64,000 bases of DNA, taken from NCBI GenBank assembly GCA_016125085.1, contig WGMM01000009.1, positions 124,001-188,000 on the forward strand, read 5' to 3'. The notes below the pieces were generated by a model that made no database searches, was not told the origin of the DNA, and saw only the letters and a list, made by a program, of their open reading frames with translations. Origin of the DNA: a bacterium (lineage in GTDB: Bacteria > Planctomycetota > Planctomycetia > Isosphaerales > Isosphaeraceae). The position numbers were made by a program, and so were the translations under genes. Positions 17,134 through 26,323 of this stretch are shown one piece after another; position 1 is the first letter of the stretch; each line of letters begins with the position of its first letter.

Positions 17134-18226
17134 AGGCCGGCGTTTGACTTACGACGAAGGCGTCACGCTGATGCGTTCCGGCGGCCTGCACGAGCTGGGG
17201 CGGGCTGCCGATGTCGTCTGTCGCCGTCTGCATCCTGAGCCGTTTCGCACGTACAACATCGACAGGAACATCAACTATTCGAACGTTTGCGCGGCCACGT
17301 GCGATTTCTGCGCGTTCTACCGCCGGGTCGGCGACACCGATGCGTATGTCCTCGACACCGACGTGATCCTCCAGAAAATCCAGGAAACCGTCGACCTGGG
17401 CGGCGACCAGATTCTCATGCAGGGCGGTTTCCACCCCGATTTGCCGTTCCAGTGGTACATCGACCTCTTGCGGGCGATCCGAGATCGCTTCCCGCAAGTG
17501 AATATCCATGCATTCAGCCCGCCTGAAATTCATTTCTTCCACAAGCGTTACCGGATGTCACTTGAGGATGTCCTGGGTCAGCTGAAGGAAGCGGGCCTGG
17601 GCAGCATTCCTGGTGGCGGCGGCGAGATCCTGGTGGATCGCGTGCGGAAGGAAATCACCAAAGGTAAGGCCCTCACGGAAGATTGGCTGAACGTCAACCG
17701 TGTCTGGCACAAGATGGGTGGCAAGTCGACGGCCACCATGATGTTCGGGCATGTCGAGACTCTCGAGGAGCGAGTCGAGCACATGCTCCGCATCCGCGAA
17801 CTTCAGGACGAAACCGGCGGCTTCACGGCGTTCATCTCATGGACATGCCAGCCTGAACACACCGACATGGCCCACGTACCGGCCGCTGGAGCTTTCGAAT
17901 ACCTGCGGGTTCAAGCGATTTCGCGCTTGTTCATCGACAACGTCAGGAATATTCAGAGTTCCTGGGTGACCCAGGGGCCTGAGATCGGGCAGATCGCCCT
18001 GTTCTTCGGCGCGAACGACATGGGATCGCTGATGATCGAGGAGAATGTCGTCAGTCAGGCTGGTACGGTGCACCATCTGACTCTCAAGCAAATCCAAAGG
18101 GCGATTCAGGAAGCTGGATACGTACCCCGACAGCGTAACGTATTTTATGAGTACATCGACGAGAATCCGCTGACCGGCTCGGATGTCGTCTCCGGCTCAC
18201 TTACGGCTTCCGCCGCCCAGGACTGA
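17093..18226 (+). CDS. mqnC: Cyclic dehypoxanthinyl futalosine synthase, radical SAM
   Basis: MqnC is a radical-SAM enzyme that cyclises dehypoxanthinyl futalosine in menaquinone synthesis. The 4Fe-4S cysteines are in NVCAATCDFCAFYR (residues about 66, 70 and 73 from the chosen start). Other family blocks are GGDQILMQGGFHPDLPFQWY, IHAFSPPEIHFF and IPGGGGEILVDRVR. No ATG is available; TTG at 17093 has an AAAGG Shine-Dalgarno seven bases upstream and is preferred to TTG at 17072. It overlaps mqnA by 41 bases, and a strong terminator follows. The pairing with mqnA confirms both assignments. Confidence 0.95.
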   Translation: MSSTVREILRAATEGRRLTYDEGVTLMRSGGLHELGRAADVVCRRLHPEPFRTYNIDRNINYSNVCAATCDFCAFYRRVGDTDAYVLDTDVILQKIQETVDLGGDQILMQGGFHPDLPFQWYIDLLRAIRDRFPQVNIHAFSPPEIHFFHKRYRMSLEDVLGQLKEAGLGSIPGGGGEILVDRVRKEITKGKALTEDWLNVNRVWHKMGGKSTATMMFGHVETLEERVEHMLRIRELQDETGGFTAFISWTCQPEHTDMAHVPAAGAFEYLRVQAISRLFIDNVRNIQSSWVTQGPEIGQIALFFGANDMGSLMIEENVVSQAGTVHHLTLKQIQRAIQEAGYVPRQRNVFYEYIDENPLTGSDVVSGSLTASAAQD

Positions 18227-18271
18227 CGATCGAAGAAAGCTCTCGGAGCTGGAAGCGACAGGTGAATTCGG

Positions 18272-18320
18272 AACTCTGATCTGCGTGGTCTTTCGCGCCC
18301 GCCGATCAGAGTTTTCTTTT
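18272..18320 (+). terminator. Rho-independent terminator of mqnAC
   Basis: Stem AACTCTGATC / GATCAGAGTT (10 bp), 22-base loop, followed by TTCTTTT, so that the right arm and tract read TTTTCTTTT. It lies about 45 bases after the mqnC stop. Confidence 0.8.
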
Positions 18321-18516
18321 CATGGTCGGACGGGCGATCTGCCTTGAGTCGCTGCGTGCCTTCGAGCGTAAGTTCTGAAGACATCCCCAAAAATATTTTC
18401 GGATTCCTGAGCTTTTGATGTCACAGGTTCCTGTTACACTCGTACCTGATTCAATCGCCAGACATTATGCGCTCTTCTAAGGTACGTCGTCCTTCATCAT
18501 GATAGGAGACCGGCCG

Positions 18517-21009
18517 ATGAATCTCGTACGTCAATCCGGAAATAGCCGCATCCTGCGTGTGAAAAGTGATCTGAGCCGGAGACGCCGGCACGAGATGAAC
18601 CGCGGTATCAGAAGCTTTCGAGCAACTTTCGAAGCATGCGAAACACGTGCGCTGATGACTCTGCCGCCCGTGCTCGAAATTCCTCTCATTCCGGAACTCG
18701 ACCAGTTCGGCGATCAGATTCTGGTCGTTCAGGGTTTCGATATTCCGGAACGAGGCGCACTCGGTATTTTCGATTCCGGCGCTTCGGCAGTGACATTCTC
18801 AGGTCAGGATCAGGCTTTTTTCGATTTCAGTGGTTTCGGGACGATTCCGATCAAGGTTCCCGGTGGCGCTCAGGCTGAAGGGATCGGCGGCGATATCATC
18901 GGCGACGTCTCCGAGCCCGGTCTGATCGTTTCCGATGGAATGGCGTCGTTCAATTTGAGCTTCGATGATTTCGGCTTCCCGGTATTCGACATCTCGCTGA
19001 GGCCGAGCGCGCTGGAAACACCGGGAATTCAGGCGTTCGTCGGGACAGAGCAATCTCCGTTATTGCCGACGATCACCGGAACGCCGGCCCTGAACCCTTC
19101 GCCCAAGTATCAGGACGGCGCTGCCGCCTGGGTAAGGATGCTCGGTGCGGAACTGGACTTCTCCGGGCTGCTGCCGGGTATGGATTCGCTCGTGATCCCT
19201 TTTCCGGACCTGGAATACTCGCAGCCTGGAATGATACTTCAGCCGGATCCGACCTATGGTGAAGTGTTCGACACCGCGACGTTTCCTCTGATTCCATTCG
19301 GGGCCGACAACTCCGCCGATCCCGGCGATCTGATCACGGAATCGTATTTATGGATGATTCCCCAGGTTTCCGCCTACGATAATTCCGCTTCGACGGGCGA
19401 TATGAATTTCCTGTTCGACACGGGGGCGCAGCTTTCCGTCATTTCGACGGAGAAGGCGCTAGAGCTTGGCCTGGACCTCGATCAGCCGGAGACCACGATC
19501 GATGTCCAGGGTGTCGCCGGCACTTCGACCGTGCCTGGATACACGCTCGATTTTCTCGACTTCACCCGTGAAGACGGCGGCGTCGTCCGATATTCCCAGG
19601 TGCCGGTCTATGTCCTCGACGTCGCGCCCGGCATCGACGGTATCTTCGGCATGAATCTGATGAACGTCACCAGCCAGTTCGTATTCGATCCGCATAATCC
19701 GGATGGCGCTCAGCTTTCGGTCTCCTATTTTTCGAATCCGGATCGCGGCGGGACGATCGACGACGAACTCGGCAATGAACTTGGCGCGTTGCTGAGCCTG
19801 TCCGGGATGCCGGTTCTTGGCGGAGCGCTGATGACCGGAGCCGGTTTGCCGGGCATCGGCAGCACGAAATACAGCCCGACGACGAGTTTGAGCCTCTCGC
19901 CGTCTGACGTCCGGTTCGGGGATTCGTGGTCGGTGACCGCGGCTCTCAGTTTCCCGGATGGGGCGGTGGCACCCACGGGCTCGGTCGAATTCCGATCAGG
20001 CACTACGATCCTGGCTACGGTTCCGGTCGACCAATTCGGTCAGGCGACGTGGAGCTTCGCAGGTGCTGCATGGGACGCCGGGCTTTATTCGATTTCCGCC
20101 GTGTATTCCGGAGATTCGAAATATCATGCGTCAGCCGGATCGACGGAGCTGACGATTCAGCAGGCATCCTCGACTCTATCGGTTTCGACCGACCTGACGA
20201 CCGCGGCAGCCGGTCAATCTGTTTTGATCAGCGGTTCCCTGGAATTCTCAGGCGGATCGAGCGCCTCGGGCCGAACGGTCAAACTGATCGTAGATGGAGC
20301 GGCAGTCGCTACCACGCAAACGGCTGTCGGGGGGGCATATGAGTTCCAGGTTTCGAACCTTGCGGTAGGGGCTCATGAGATCAGAACAAGTTTCGAAGGC
20401 GAAACGAATTTCGAGGCCGTCACCTCGAGTGCGACTCCGCTGATCATCACTCCGGCAGCCGCTGCCACACTGGCATTGAACGTTCCGGCCACCGCTGTTT
20501 ACGGGCAGACCGTCACTTTGGCCGCCTCGGTCGGAAGTGCTTATGCAGCCGCTTACGAGGGTGTGTCCGTCAAGTTTTTCCTGAACGGCACTTTGCTGGG
20601 GTCGGCGGCATTCGCATCAGGCGTGGCGAGCCTTCCGTTCACGGCTTCGCAAGTGGGATCGGCGTCGGTTACCGCTACCGTTTCCGCAATCGGTAGCTAT
20701 CCGGCACTGTCGACACCCGAGGCGTCCACCATTCAGGTCGGCAGAGCGAATGTCTCGATCACCTGGACTGTCGCCAACGCCGCGGGTGGCATGACGGACT
20801 GGGTCATCACTGTCCAGCCAGTCAGCCCGGGGGCCGGGACTCCGACCGGCTTCATCCGTATCTCGAGCCGGGCAAGCCGGTCCTACCCACGTGTGCTTCA
20901 GCTGATCAATGGGCGGGCGATTTTCCGGTTCCGCGGCCAGTCGAACGCGCCTGCATCGATCACCTATCTCGGTGATTCCCACTTCATCGGCGGCAAAGTA
21001 CTGGGGTAA
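18517..21009 (+). CDS. Exported aspartyl-protease-like protein with Ig-like repeats
   Basis: The start at 18517 has AGGAG nine bases upstream; the product is 830 residues. The N-terminal region is basic and ends in FEACETRALMTLPPV, resembling the 'LExRxLL' export-type motif of planctomycete surface proteins rather than a classic signal peptide. Two aspartyl-protease motifs follow: FDSGASAVTFS (Asp about 86) and FLFDTGAQLSVIS (Asp about 301), with a downstream IDGIFGMNLM that could be the flap-side hydrophobic-Gly element. From about 445 to the end there are three or four Ig-like (Big_3-type) repeats, each with SVSF/YSGDS-like strands and threonine/alanine-rich linkers. It is probably a cell-surface or secreted protease or adhesin. 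Activity is not proven. Confidence 0.8.
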   Translation: MNLVRQSGNSRILRVKSDLSRRRRHEMNRGIRSFRATFEACETRALMTLPPVLEIPLIPELDQFGDQILVVQGFDIPERGALGIFDSGASAVTFSGQDQAFFDFSGFGTIPIKVPGGAQAEGIGGDIIGDVSEPGLIVSDGMASFNLSFDDFGFPVFDISLRPSALETPGIQAFVGTEQSPLLPTITGTPALNPSPKYQDGAAAWVRMLGAELDFSGLLPGMDSLVIPFPDLEYSQPGMILQPDPTYGEVFDTATFPLIPFGADNSADPGDLITESYLWMIPQVSAYDNSASTGDMNFLFDTGAQLSVISTEKALELGLDLDQPETTIDVQGVAGTSTVPGYTLDFLDFTREDGGVVRYSQVPVYVLDVAPGIDGIFGMNLMNVTSQFVFDPHNPDGAQLSVSYFSNPDRGGTIDDELGNELGALLSLSGMPVLGGALMTGAGLPGIGSTKYSPTTSLSLSPSDVRFGDSWSVTAALSFPDGAVAPTGSVEFRSGTTILATVPVDQFGQATWSFAGAAWDAGLYSISAVYSGDSKYHASAGSTELTIQQASSTLSVSTDLTTAAAGQSVLISGSLEFSGGSSASGRTVKLIVDGAAVATTQTAVGGAYEFQVSNLAVGAHEIRTSFEGETNFEAVTSSATPLIITPAAAATLALNVPATAVYGQTVTLAASVGSAYAAAYEGVSVKFFLNGTLLGSAAFASGVASLPFTASQVGSASVTATVSAIGSYPALSTPEASTIQVGRANVSITWTVANAAGGMTDWVITVQPVSPGAGTPTGFIRISSRASRSYPRVLQLINGRAIFRFRGQSNAPASITYLGDSHFIGGKVLG

Positions 21010-21204
21010 TCAATCCACGGTTCGGCGGTCACTCGATGATTCGCGAGAAAGTGAGTTCAGAAATGCACTGAGCTCAATTTCTCCAGGCAATTCCTCACAG
21101 CCGTAATTGAAGATTGCGATTGACGAATCCGTCAATTTCGGCGACCGTTTCATCGAGCCCGTTCGGGTTTTGTCGAAACGAATGACCGTGGGAGTTCGCC
21201 GATC

Positions 21205-21657
21205 TTGCTCTCGCCTGACCCGGAAACTCTTACGCATCGTCTGATCTTGCCCAGGGATGCTAATCATCACGGCACCTTGTACGCGGGCAGTCTGGTTTCG
21301 CTGGCACTCGAGGCGGCCTATGCCACAGCCTATCGAGCGGTCGGCGATTCGGCGAACCTGGTTCTCAAGCGGGTCGTCGATCTCCGGTGTCTCGAACCTG
21401 TGCCGATCGGTGAAGTGGTCCAGATTCGAGGTTCCGTGCTCTGGACACGTACGGCCCAGGTGATCGTCGGTCTCAACGGTGCTCCGCTCAAAGGCCGAAA
21501 AGACTCCTGGATGGATGCAATCATGCAATTCGTTCAGATCGACGCATCGGGTCGGCCTCGACCGCTTGACGAATCGGTCGCGATCGATCGTCTGGATGCT
21601 CCGCCGCCCTGGTCGCTACTGCGATCCCGCGCCGAACGCCTGCTCCCCATCCGCTGA
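21205..21657 (+). CDS. Hotdog-fold acyl-CoA thioesterase
   Basis: The 150-residue product contains LILPRDANHHGTLYAGSLVSLALEAAY, the acidic catalytic segment and helix of YciA/BFIT-type acyl-CoA hydrolases (D in PRDANHHG). LKRVVDLRCLEPVPIGEVVQIRG and TAQVIVGL form the following beta strands. It should hydrolyse acyl-CoA in the cytoplasm; chain length is unknown. The start is TTG at 21205, with GGGAG ten bases upstream; no in-frame ATG is close. It stands alone between the protease-like gene and an unrelated exported protein. Confidence 0.8.
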   Translation: MLSPDPETLTHRLILPRDANHHGTLYAGSLVSLALEAAYATAYRAVGDSANLVLKRVVDLRCLEPVPIGEVVQIRGSVLWTRTAQVIVGLNGAPLKGRKDSWMDAIMQFVQIDASGRPRPLDESVAIDRLDAPPPWSLLRSRAERLLPIR

Positions 21658-21699
21658 AGCACATGCATGGATCCATGAATGCAAGAAGGGGATTTCGCC

Positions 21700-22272
21700 G
21701 TGAGACTCCGCAAATTCCGTCACATCGTGTTTCTGTCCAGGCGAGGTTCCTTCCTTATTGCGGTTTTGATGCTCTGTGCGAAGCTGATGACAGTCGCCAG
21801 CGGATCGGCTCTTGCCGCGGATGACGTTCCCGCCCTGGATGCCATCGTATGCGTCGGTGAAGGTCTCGGGCAGAAAGTCGATCTGGTCAAAACTCGCGGT
21901 ACGAAGCCGACCGTCTATATGTTCCTCCAGAAAGAGCATTGGGACAGGCCGACAGCGCGACTACTGCGTGAACTGGATCTCCAGATCCGCGACAAGTTGA
22001 CTGACGGAGGCATCGTGGCGGTCTGGCTCACGGACGAACCCGTACAAGGGTTGCAGGAACATCTGCCGAGGGTTCAGCAATCGATAAAACTCTCGATGAC
22101 CACTTACGCCGTCTGGCCGGGCAACGCGTTCGGGCCTCCGGATTGGGGCCTCACGCGGGACGATCACGTGACGATCGTTTCTGCGAAGGGTGGCAAGGTA
22201 ATACGGCGGCATACGTTCCGTTCGACGAACGATGGGGATGCCCCGAAAGTTCTCGCGGACTTCGGGCTATGA
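21700..22272 (+). CDS. Exported protein, possibly thioredoxin-fold without active cysteines
   Basis: GTG at 21700 has AAGGGG upstream and is preferred to ATG 21679. The 190-residue product starts with a signal peptide (basic MRLRKFRH, hydrophobic LIAVLMLCAKLM, cleavage near SALA). The mature part reads KPTVYMFLQKEHWDRPTARL, DGGIVAVWLTDEP and TIVSAKGGKVIRRHTF, which looks like the beta-alpha-beta order of a thioredoxin fold, but the CxxC site is absent. The fold assignment is inference. It is co-directional with the next gene, which begins 77 bases downstream, so both may be co-transcribed. Confidence 0.65.
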   Translation: MRLRKFRHIVFLSRRGSFLIAVLMLCAKLMTVASGSALAADDVPALDAIVCVGEGLGQKVDLVKTRGTKPTVYMFLQKEHWDRPTARLLRELDLQIRDKLTDGGIVAVWLTDEPVQGLQEHLPRVQQSIKLSMTTYAVWPGNAFGPPDWGLTRDDHVTIVSAKGGKVIRRHTFRSTNDGDAPKVLADFGL

Positions 22273-22349
22273 TTCGTTCAGGATCGATTCGGGGTCGCAT
22301 CGATCGCTCGCACGCTCTCTCGAATCGTTCTCTGGAGGCTCGGTAAGTC

Positions 22350-23087
22350 ATGCGAAGGAATGCACGCAAATTCGTCGTCGCAGGGCTCGTTCTCGTCGGT
22401 GTGCTTCTGACGCTCACGTTCGGCGTTCTGCGCATGGCTTCGTCGCCTCCCGACTATTATTCCGAGATCATCGCTGCGGAAGCCGAAACAGACGAAGAAC
22501 TTCGGCATGAGCAGGCGAAAGAGCTGGTCGGCGACGTCGTCCAGATGCGCAACGACATCGCCAACGACCCCGAATGGACGATCCGCCTGACGGACAAGGC
22601 CGTAAACGCCTGGCTGGCCGAAAATTCCCTGACGGAGCTGATCGAGGACTTTCCCGCCCAACTGTCGCAGCCCCGAATTCAGTTCGCGGCCGAACGGCTG
22701 AATCTGGCGTTCCGCTGGGACGGCCCTCCGGCCGCGGCGGTCATTTCGATGAGCCTGAGGCCGGAATGTGCGGAGCCGAATGAACTTCGGATCGGAGTGG
22801 ACAATCTGCGAGTCGGCATGCTGCCGCTTTATGGCCAGCGCTTTCAGCAGGATCTTGTCGATGCTCTTAAGAACGCAGGCATCGATGCCCGCTGGGAGGT
22901 CAAGGACGATCTGCCGACGCTTTGCCTCAAGATCACGCCGACGCTGCAGTCACGGAGTGTCGAGCTTCAGCGGATCACGGTGCTGGATGGCGAAATTCGC
23001 ATGAACGGGCGTTCGCAAGCTGAAGTGAACGTCGAGCGTCTGGGTAAGGAAATTCGAGAATCCGGAGGAATCCGACGTGTCCGCTGA
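22350..23087 (+). CDS. Membrane-anchored protein of unknown function
   Basis: The 245-residue product has an N-terminal membrane helix (about 9-30, AGLVLVGVLLTLTFGVLRM). An acidic helical segment follows (EIIAAEAETDEELRHEQAKE), then a beta-rich domain with EWTIRLTDKAVNAWLAE, AVISMSLRPECAEPNEL and LDGEIRMNGRS near the end. GGAGG lies upstream of the ATG, rather far at about 12 bases. The layout (one anchor and a beta-rich external domain with a 'TDKAVNAWL' block) suggests an envelope protein. No family is recognised. It follows the exported thioredoxin-like gene and is convergent with the kinase gene. Confidence 0.7.
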   Translation: MRRNARKFVVAGLVLVGVLLTLTFGVLRMASSPPDYYSEIIAAEAETDEELRHEQAKELVGDVVQMRNDIANDPEWTIRLTDKAVNAWLAENSLTELIEDFPAQLSQPRIQFAAERLNLAFRWDGPPAAAVISMSLRPECAEPNELRIGVDNLRVGMLPLYGQRFQQDLVDALKNAGIDARWEVKDDLPTLCLKITPTLQSRSVELQRITVLDGEIRMNGRSQAEVNVERLGKEIRESGGIRRVR

Positions 23088-23128
23088 TTGCCCTGGAACC
23101 GCGAGTTCACCATGAGGGCTTGGTGAGA

Positions 23129-24895
23129 TCATTCGGGCGGGGCGGGCTCAGTCGATATCGCGGCTCGAGCGCGCAGGATCTCCGATTCGGTCATGGTCGC
23201 CTCTGTTGACGTCCGCATCGGGATCACCGGCTCAGATATCCGCATTCCTGGTATTTCGATCACGAACCGGGCTCCTTCGCCCGGTTGGCTCTCGACGCGA
23301 ATTCTTCCGCCGTGTTCACGGATGATCTTGTCGCTGACCGGCAGGCCCAGGCCTGTGCCCTTCGAGCCTTTCGTCGATTCGAACAACTCGAACAGATGGG
23401 TCATGTCTTCCGGGGCGATTCCTGCTCCGTTGTCGGAAACTTCGATCGTCAGCAGGTCTTTCGATTCGTCGTAACCGGCATCGATCCGGACGACGCTGTT
23501 TTCCCGGCCGGACAGGGCATCCATCGCGTTGGTGATCAGGTTGAGAATCGCCCTGTGCATGCCTTCTTCATCGAGCGATGCGACAAGGCTTTCCGGAATC
23601 TCGGAGGATTCGATGCGAATTTTCTGCGAATCGGCCCGGGGCCGCATCAGTTCGACGAGATCTTCGATCAGGTCACGGATTACGACTTGCGATCGCACCG
23701 GTTCGCGGCTCTTCGAGTACGAGAGCATATCCAGAACGAGGTCATAAACCCTGTCCAGGTTGCGTTCCAGGATGGTGTCGCCCCGTCGGGCCAGCGAAAG
23801 GTCACCGGTATCGAGCCCGCTGCGGATCAGGGCCGACCCGCCTTTGAGGCCCTGCAGGACGTTTTTCACATGGTGCGAGACAATGGCGATCGTCTGGCCG
23901 ATCGCCGCGAGGCGTTCGGCGTCCAGCTTCGCCTGATACAGCGAACTGTTTTCGACGGCGAGTCCCGCCTGGTGCCCGATCGAAACCATCAGTGCCAGGT
24001 GATCCTGCGAGAATCGCCGGGGCGGTGTCGCAACCGCTTCGGGGCCGAGTTCCTGCACGCTGCGGTGATCGGCGTAGATCACGCCGAGAATCGAATGCCG
24101 GCCCTGGAGGGGCACGCAGATGGCTTCACGAATGCCAAGTTGCATGACGGAAGGCGCCGTCGCGAAGCGGCTGTCCGAAAGGGTGTCTGTGCAGATGACG
24201 CCCTGACGCTGATGCAGGACGTGGTCCACGATCGAATGCGAAATGTGCAGCCTTTCGCCTTTCTGGGCGTTCCCGCGGCAGCGGACGGCGCGTGGCTCGA
24301 TCACGCCGCGGGCATCGGACAAGAGGATCGCGCCACGGTCCGCCCCGATCGCGTCGAACACCAGTTCGAGAATTCGGGGCAGCAATTCGTTCGGGTCGGT
24401 GATGAGATTGATTTCGCGGCTGGCCTTGTAGATTACGTCCAGGCTCGAGAGCCGTTCCTGCAGCCAGAAGGGCGGGGCGTTGCCGGCGAAAAGCTGGGAC
24501 ATGTCCGACATGACCGGCAGGGCCTGAACGATCGCCGATTTGTCCTCTCCGGTGTCCGGGGGGACGATGCGTACCTGTTCGAGCGTCGCCCCCTGGGCCC
24601 GGATCGCCAGGTCGTCCAGGAACAGCAGAACGGTCTGACCGAGCTGGATGCGGTCGCCACGCTTCAGGCGCGTTTCTCGAATCGTATCGCCGTTGAGCGT
24701 CGTGCCGTTCGAAGAGCCCAGATCCCTCACGCGGAATCCCAGGTCGTCTTTGATCACGGCCACGTGGCGGCGAGAGATCTCGGGGTCCTTGACCCGGATT
24801 TCGCAACCCGCTTCACGACCGATGACCGATGTTTCGGCGTTCAATTCGAACCGTTGTCCGATTTGTTCGCCCTGAACGACCAGAAGCTGAGCCAC
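23129..24895 (-). CDS. FHA-GAF sensor histidine kinase
   Basis: The 588-residue cytoplasmic protein starts with an FHA domain (residues 1-95: SVIGREAGCEIRV, ISRRHV, SSNGTTLNG), which binds phosphothreonine peptides. A GAF domain covers about 155-320 (RGAILLSDARGVIEPRAV, GVIYADHRS). The histidine kinase core follows: H-box IVSHHVKNVL near 338-347, N-box NLITNAMDAL, G1 VSDNGAGI, and G2 KGTGLGLPVS. There is no membrane segment. No response regulator is adjacent; a histidine kinase with an FHA head is unusual and may connect Ser/Thr-kinase signalling to two-component output. It is downstream of the Mla-like genes on the same strand, with a 120-base gap. Confidence 0.92.
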   Translation of the reverse strand: MAQLLVVQGEQIGQRFELNAETSVIGREAGCEIRVKDPEISRRHVAVIKDDLGFRVRDLGSSNGTTLNGDTIRETRLKRGDRIQLGQTVLLFLDDLAIRAQGATLEQVRIVPPDTGEDKSAIVQALPVMSDMSQLFAGNAPPFWLQERLSSLDVIYKASREINLITDPNELLPRILELVFDAIGADRGAILLSDARGVIEPRAVRCRGNAQKGERLHISHSIVDHVLHQRQGVICTDTLSDSRFATAPSVMQLGIREAICVPLQGRHSILGVIYADHRSVQELGPEAVATPPRRFSQDHLALMVSIGHQAGLAVENSSLYQAKLDAERLAAIGQTIAIVSHHVKNVLQGLKGGSALIRSGLDTGDLSLARRGDTILERNLDRVYDLVLDMLSYSKSREPVRSQVVIRDLIEDLVELMRPRADSQKIRIESSEIPESLVASLDEEGMHRAILNLITNAMDALSGRENSVVRIDAGYDESKDLLTIEVSDNGAGIAPEDMTHLFELFESTKGSKGTGLGLPVSDKIIREHGGRIRVESQPGEGARFVIEIPGMRISEPVIPMRTSTEATMTESEILRARAAISTEPAPPE

Positions 24896-25015
24896 GACCC
24901 GATTCCTTGTTTCGATTTCTCGACATTGCCGACGACGATCACCTGAGAGGCGGAAACTCGTACTCTCCGGGGCACATCCGTCCGCTGGCGGAAGTCGAAC
25001 AGGTTCGGACTTCGT

Positions 25016-26137
25016 TCAGGAACGATCGGCACGAGGTGTCGAGACGACCAGATCCACGCGTTCAGGCGGTGCATTCGCGGCATTCCAGAAGGACGGCGTA
25101 CGCGAGCCGAAGCCGACGGCCGTGACCTTGCGCCACTTGAACAGACTTACGTAGGATATACTGTGCTGCCTCTCGAGGTAATCCCGTACCGATTCGGCCT
25201 GCTTTTGCGTCAGGTGCAGATTCAGCGGTTCGCCGCCGGTTCCCGGCACTGAGAACGCCGCGACGACGATGTTCGAATCCGGTTTCAAGGCACCGCGGAT
25301 CAATCCCACGGCATTGTCGATCCTGCGGCGGCCCAGGGGAGTCAGAATCGCCGTTCCCGATTCGAACAGGTCCGATGCGGCCAGGCTTTGTCGGATCTGG
25401 TCCGCTGTGGGGTCGAACAGGGTCGTATCCCTTTCGTAAAACCCCCGCTCTTCGAACATTCGGGAAAAGAACCATGACTGTTTCAGCGATTCCAGATTTT
25501 CCTGAAGATCCTCCAGCGTTCTTTGCCCCTGATCGCCTACATCGACGAGCTTGCGGTAAGCATCGTCGTTCATCACGAGTTTACCGATGCTGCCTTCGCC
25601 CCTGGCGATTACGGCCGTGATGGCGTTCAACTGCTGCACACCGGTGCTCGCCTCGGCGGTCAGTTTTTCCAGTTTCGCCAGCGAATCGGATGCACGTTGA
25701 GTCAATTGAGCGATTCCGTCGATGGTGCGGCCGGCGATCGGTTCCGCAGGGTCGAGTTCGCCCCCTTCTGCCGTACCTGGCGTAATTTCGACGACGGGCT
25801 GGCCGATCATGCCCTGGTGGGCGATCGTGACGCTGCAATCGGACCGTAAAATTCGGGCGATCGCCGGATCCAGCTTCAATGTGACGACCAGTTCTTCGCC
25901 CGCTTTCGCTGGCGGATCGATCTTTGCGACGGTGCCGACCCTGAGCCCCTGCAGCCGTACCTGATCACCGGCACGGAGTCCGTCCACACGGCCGAAACGC
26001 ACCGTGATTTCGGCAGATCTGCCGAACGCTCCGGATCGAAGGCCGATTTTCGTCACCGCGACGAACGTCACTACGACCAGCAGAACCGTGCCCAGTATGT
26101 GAAACATCGCCCTGCGGCGGGAGATCGGTCTGTGCAT
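25016..26137 (-). CDS. MCE/MlaD-family protein fused to an OmpA-like domain
   Basis: From the ATG at 26137 the protein is 373 residues. One N-terminal membrane helix (MFHILGTVLLVVVTFVAV) is followed by an MCE domain at about 40-125 (VRFGRVDGLRAGDQVRLQGLRVGTV, TIAHQGMIGQPVVEIT). A long helical stretch follows (130-215) and then a C-terminal OmpA/MotB-like domain at about 235-370: FESGTAILTPLGRRRID, NIVVAAFSV, LTQKQAESVRDYLER and AVGFGSRTP. MCE proteins form lipid-conducting rings or tubes between membranes; the OmpA-like part would hold peptidoglycan. The combination is not the standard MlaD layout. It follows the MlaE-like permease gene, with a 186-base gap. Confidence 0.85.
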   Translation of the reverse strand: MHRPISRRRAMFHILGTVLLVVVTFVAVTKIGLRSGAFGRSAEITVRFGRVDGLRAGDQVRLQGLRVGTVAKIDPPAKAGEELVVTLKLDPAIARILRSDCSVTIAHQGMIGQPVVEITPGTAEGGELDPAEPIAGRTIDGIAQLTQRASDSLAKLEKLTAEASTGVQQLNAITAVIARGEGSIGKLVMNDDAYRKLVDVGDQGQRTLEDLQENLESLKQSWFFSRMFEERGFYERDTTLFDPTADQIRQSLAASDLFESGTAILTPLGRRRIDNAVGLIRGALKPDSNIVVAAFSVPGTGGEPLNLHLTQKQAESVRDYLERQHSISYVSLFKWRKVTAVGFGSRTPSFWNAANAPPERVDLVVSTPRADRS

Positions 26138-26323
26138 GTGCGACACGCCTCGTCCGATTGTGCCGGTATTCGAACTTCCGGCGATTCCCGAATAGCGGAT
26201 CGGGTCCCGATTAATGAACCACATGGAATCTTACGCCCTCCGCACGGCCAATCTCCAGCGAAAAATGACCGATGTTCACGGAAGCTGTACCGGGCCACCA
26301 AAAGTCATCCTATGCAGGTAGAT

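Noticed and set aside
23285..24946. A 553-residue plus-strand frame over the histidine kinase
   Set aside because: The minus strand carries complete FHA, GAF and kinase motifs; the plus-strand product has none.
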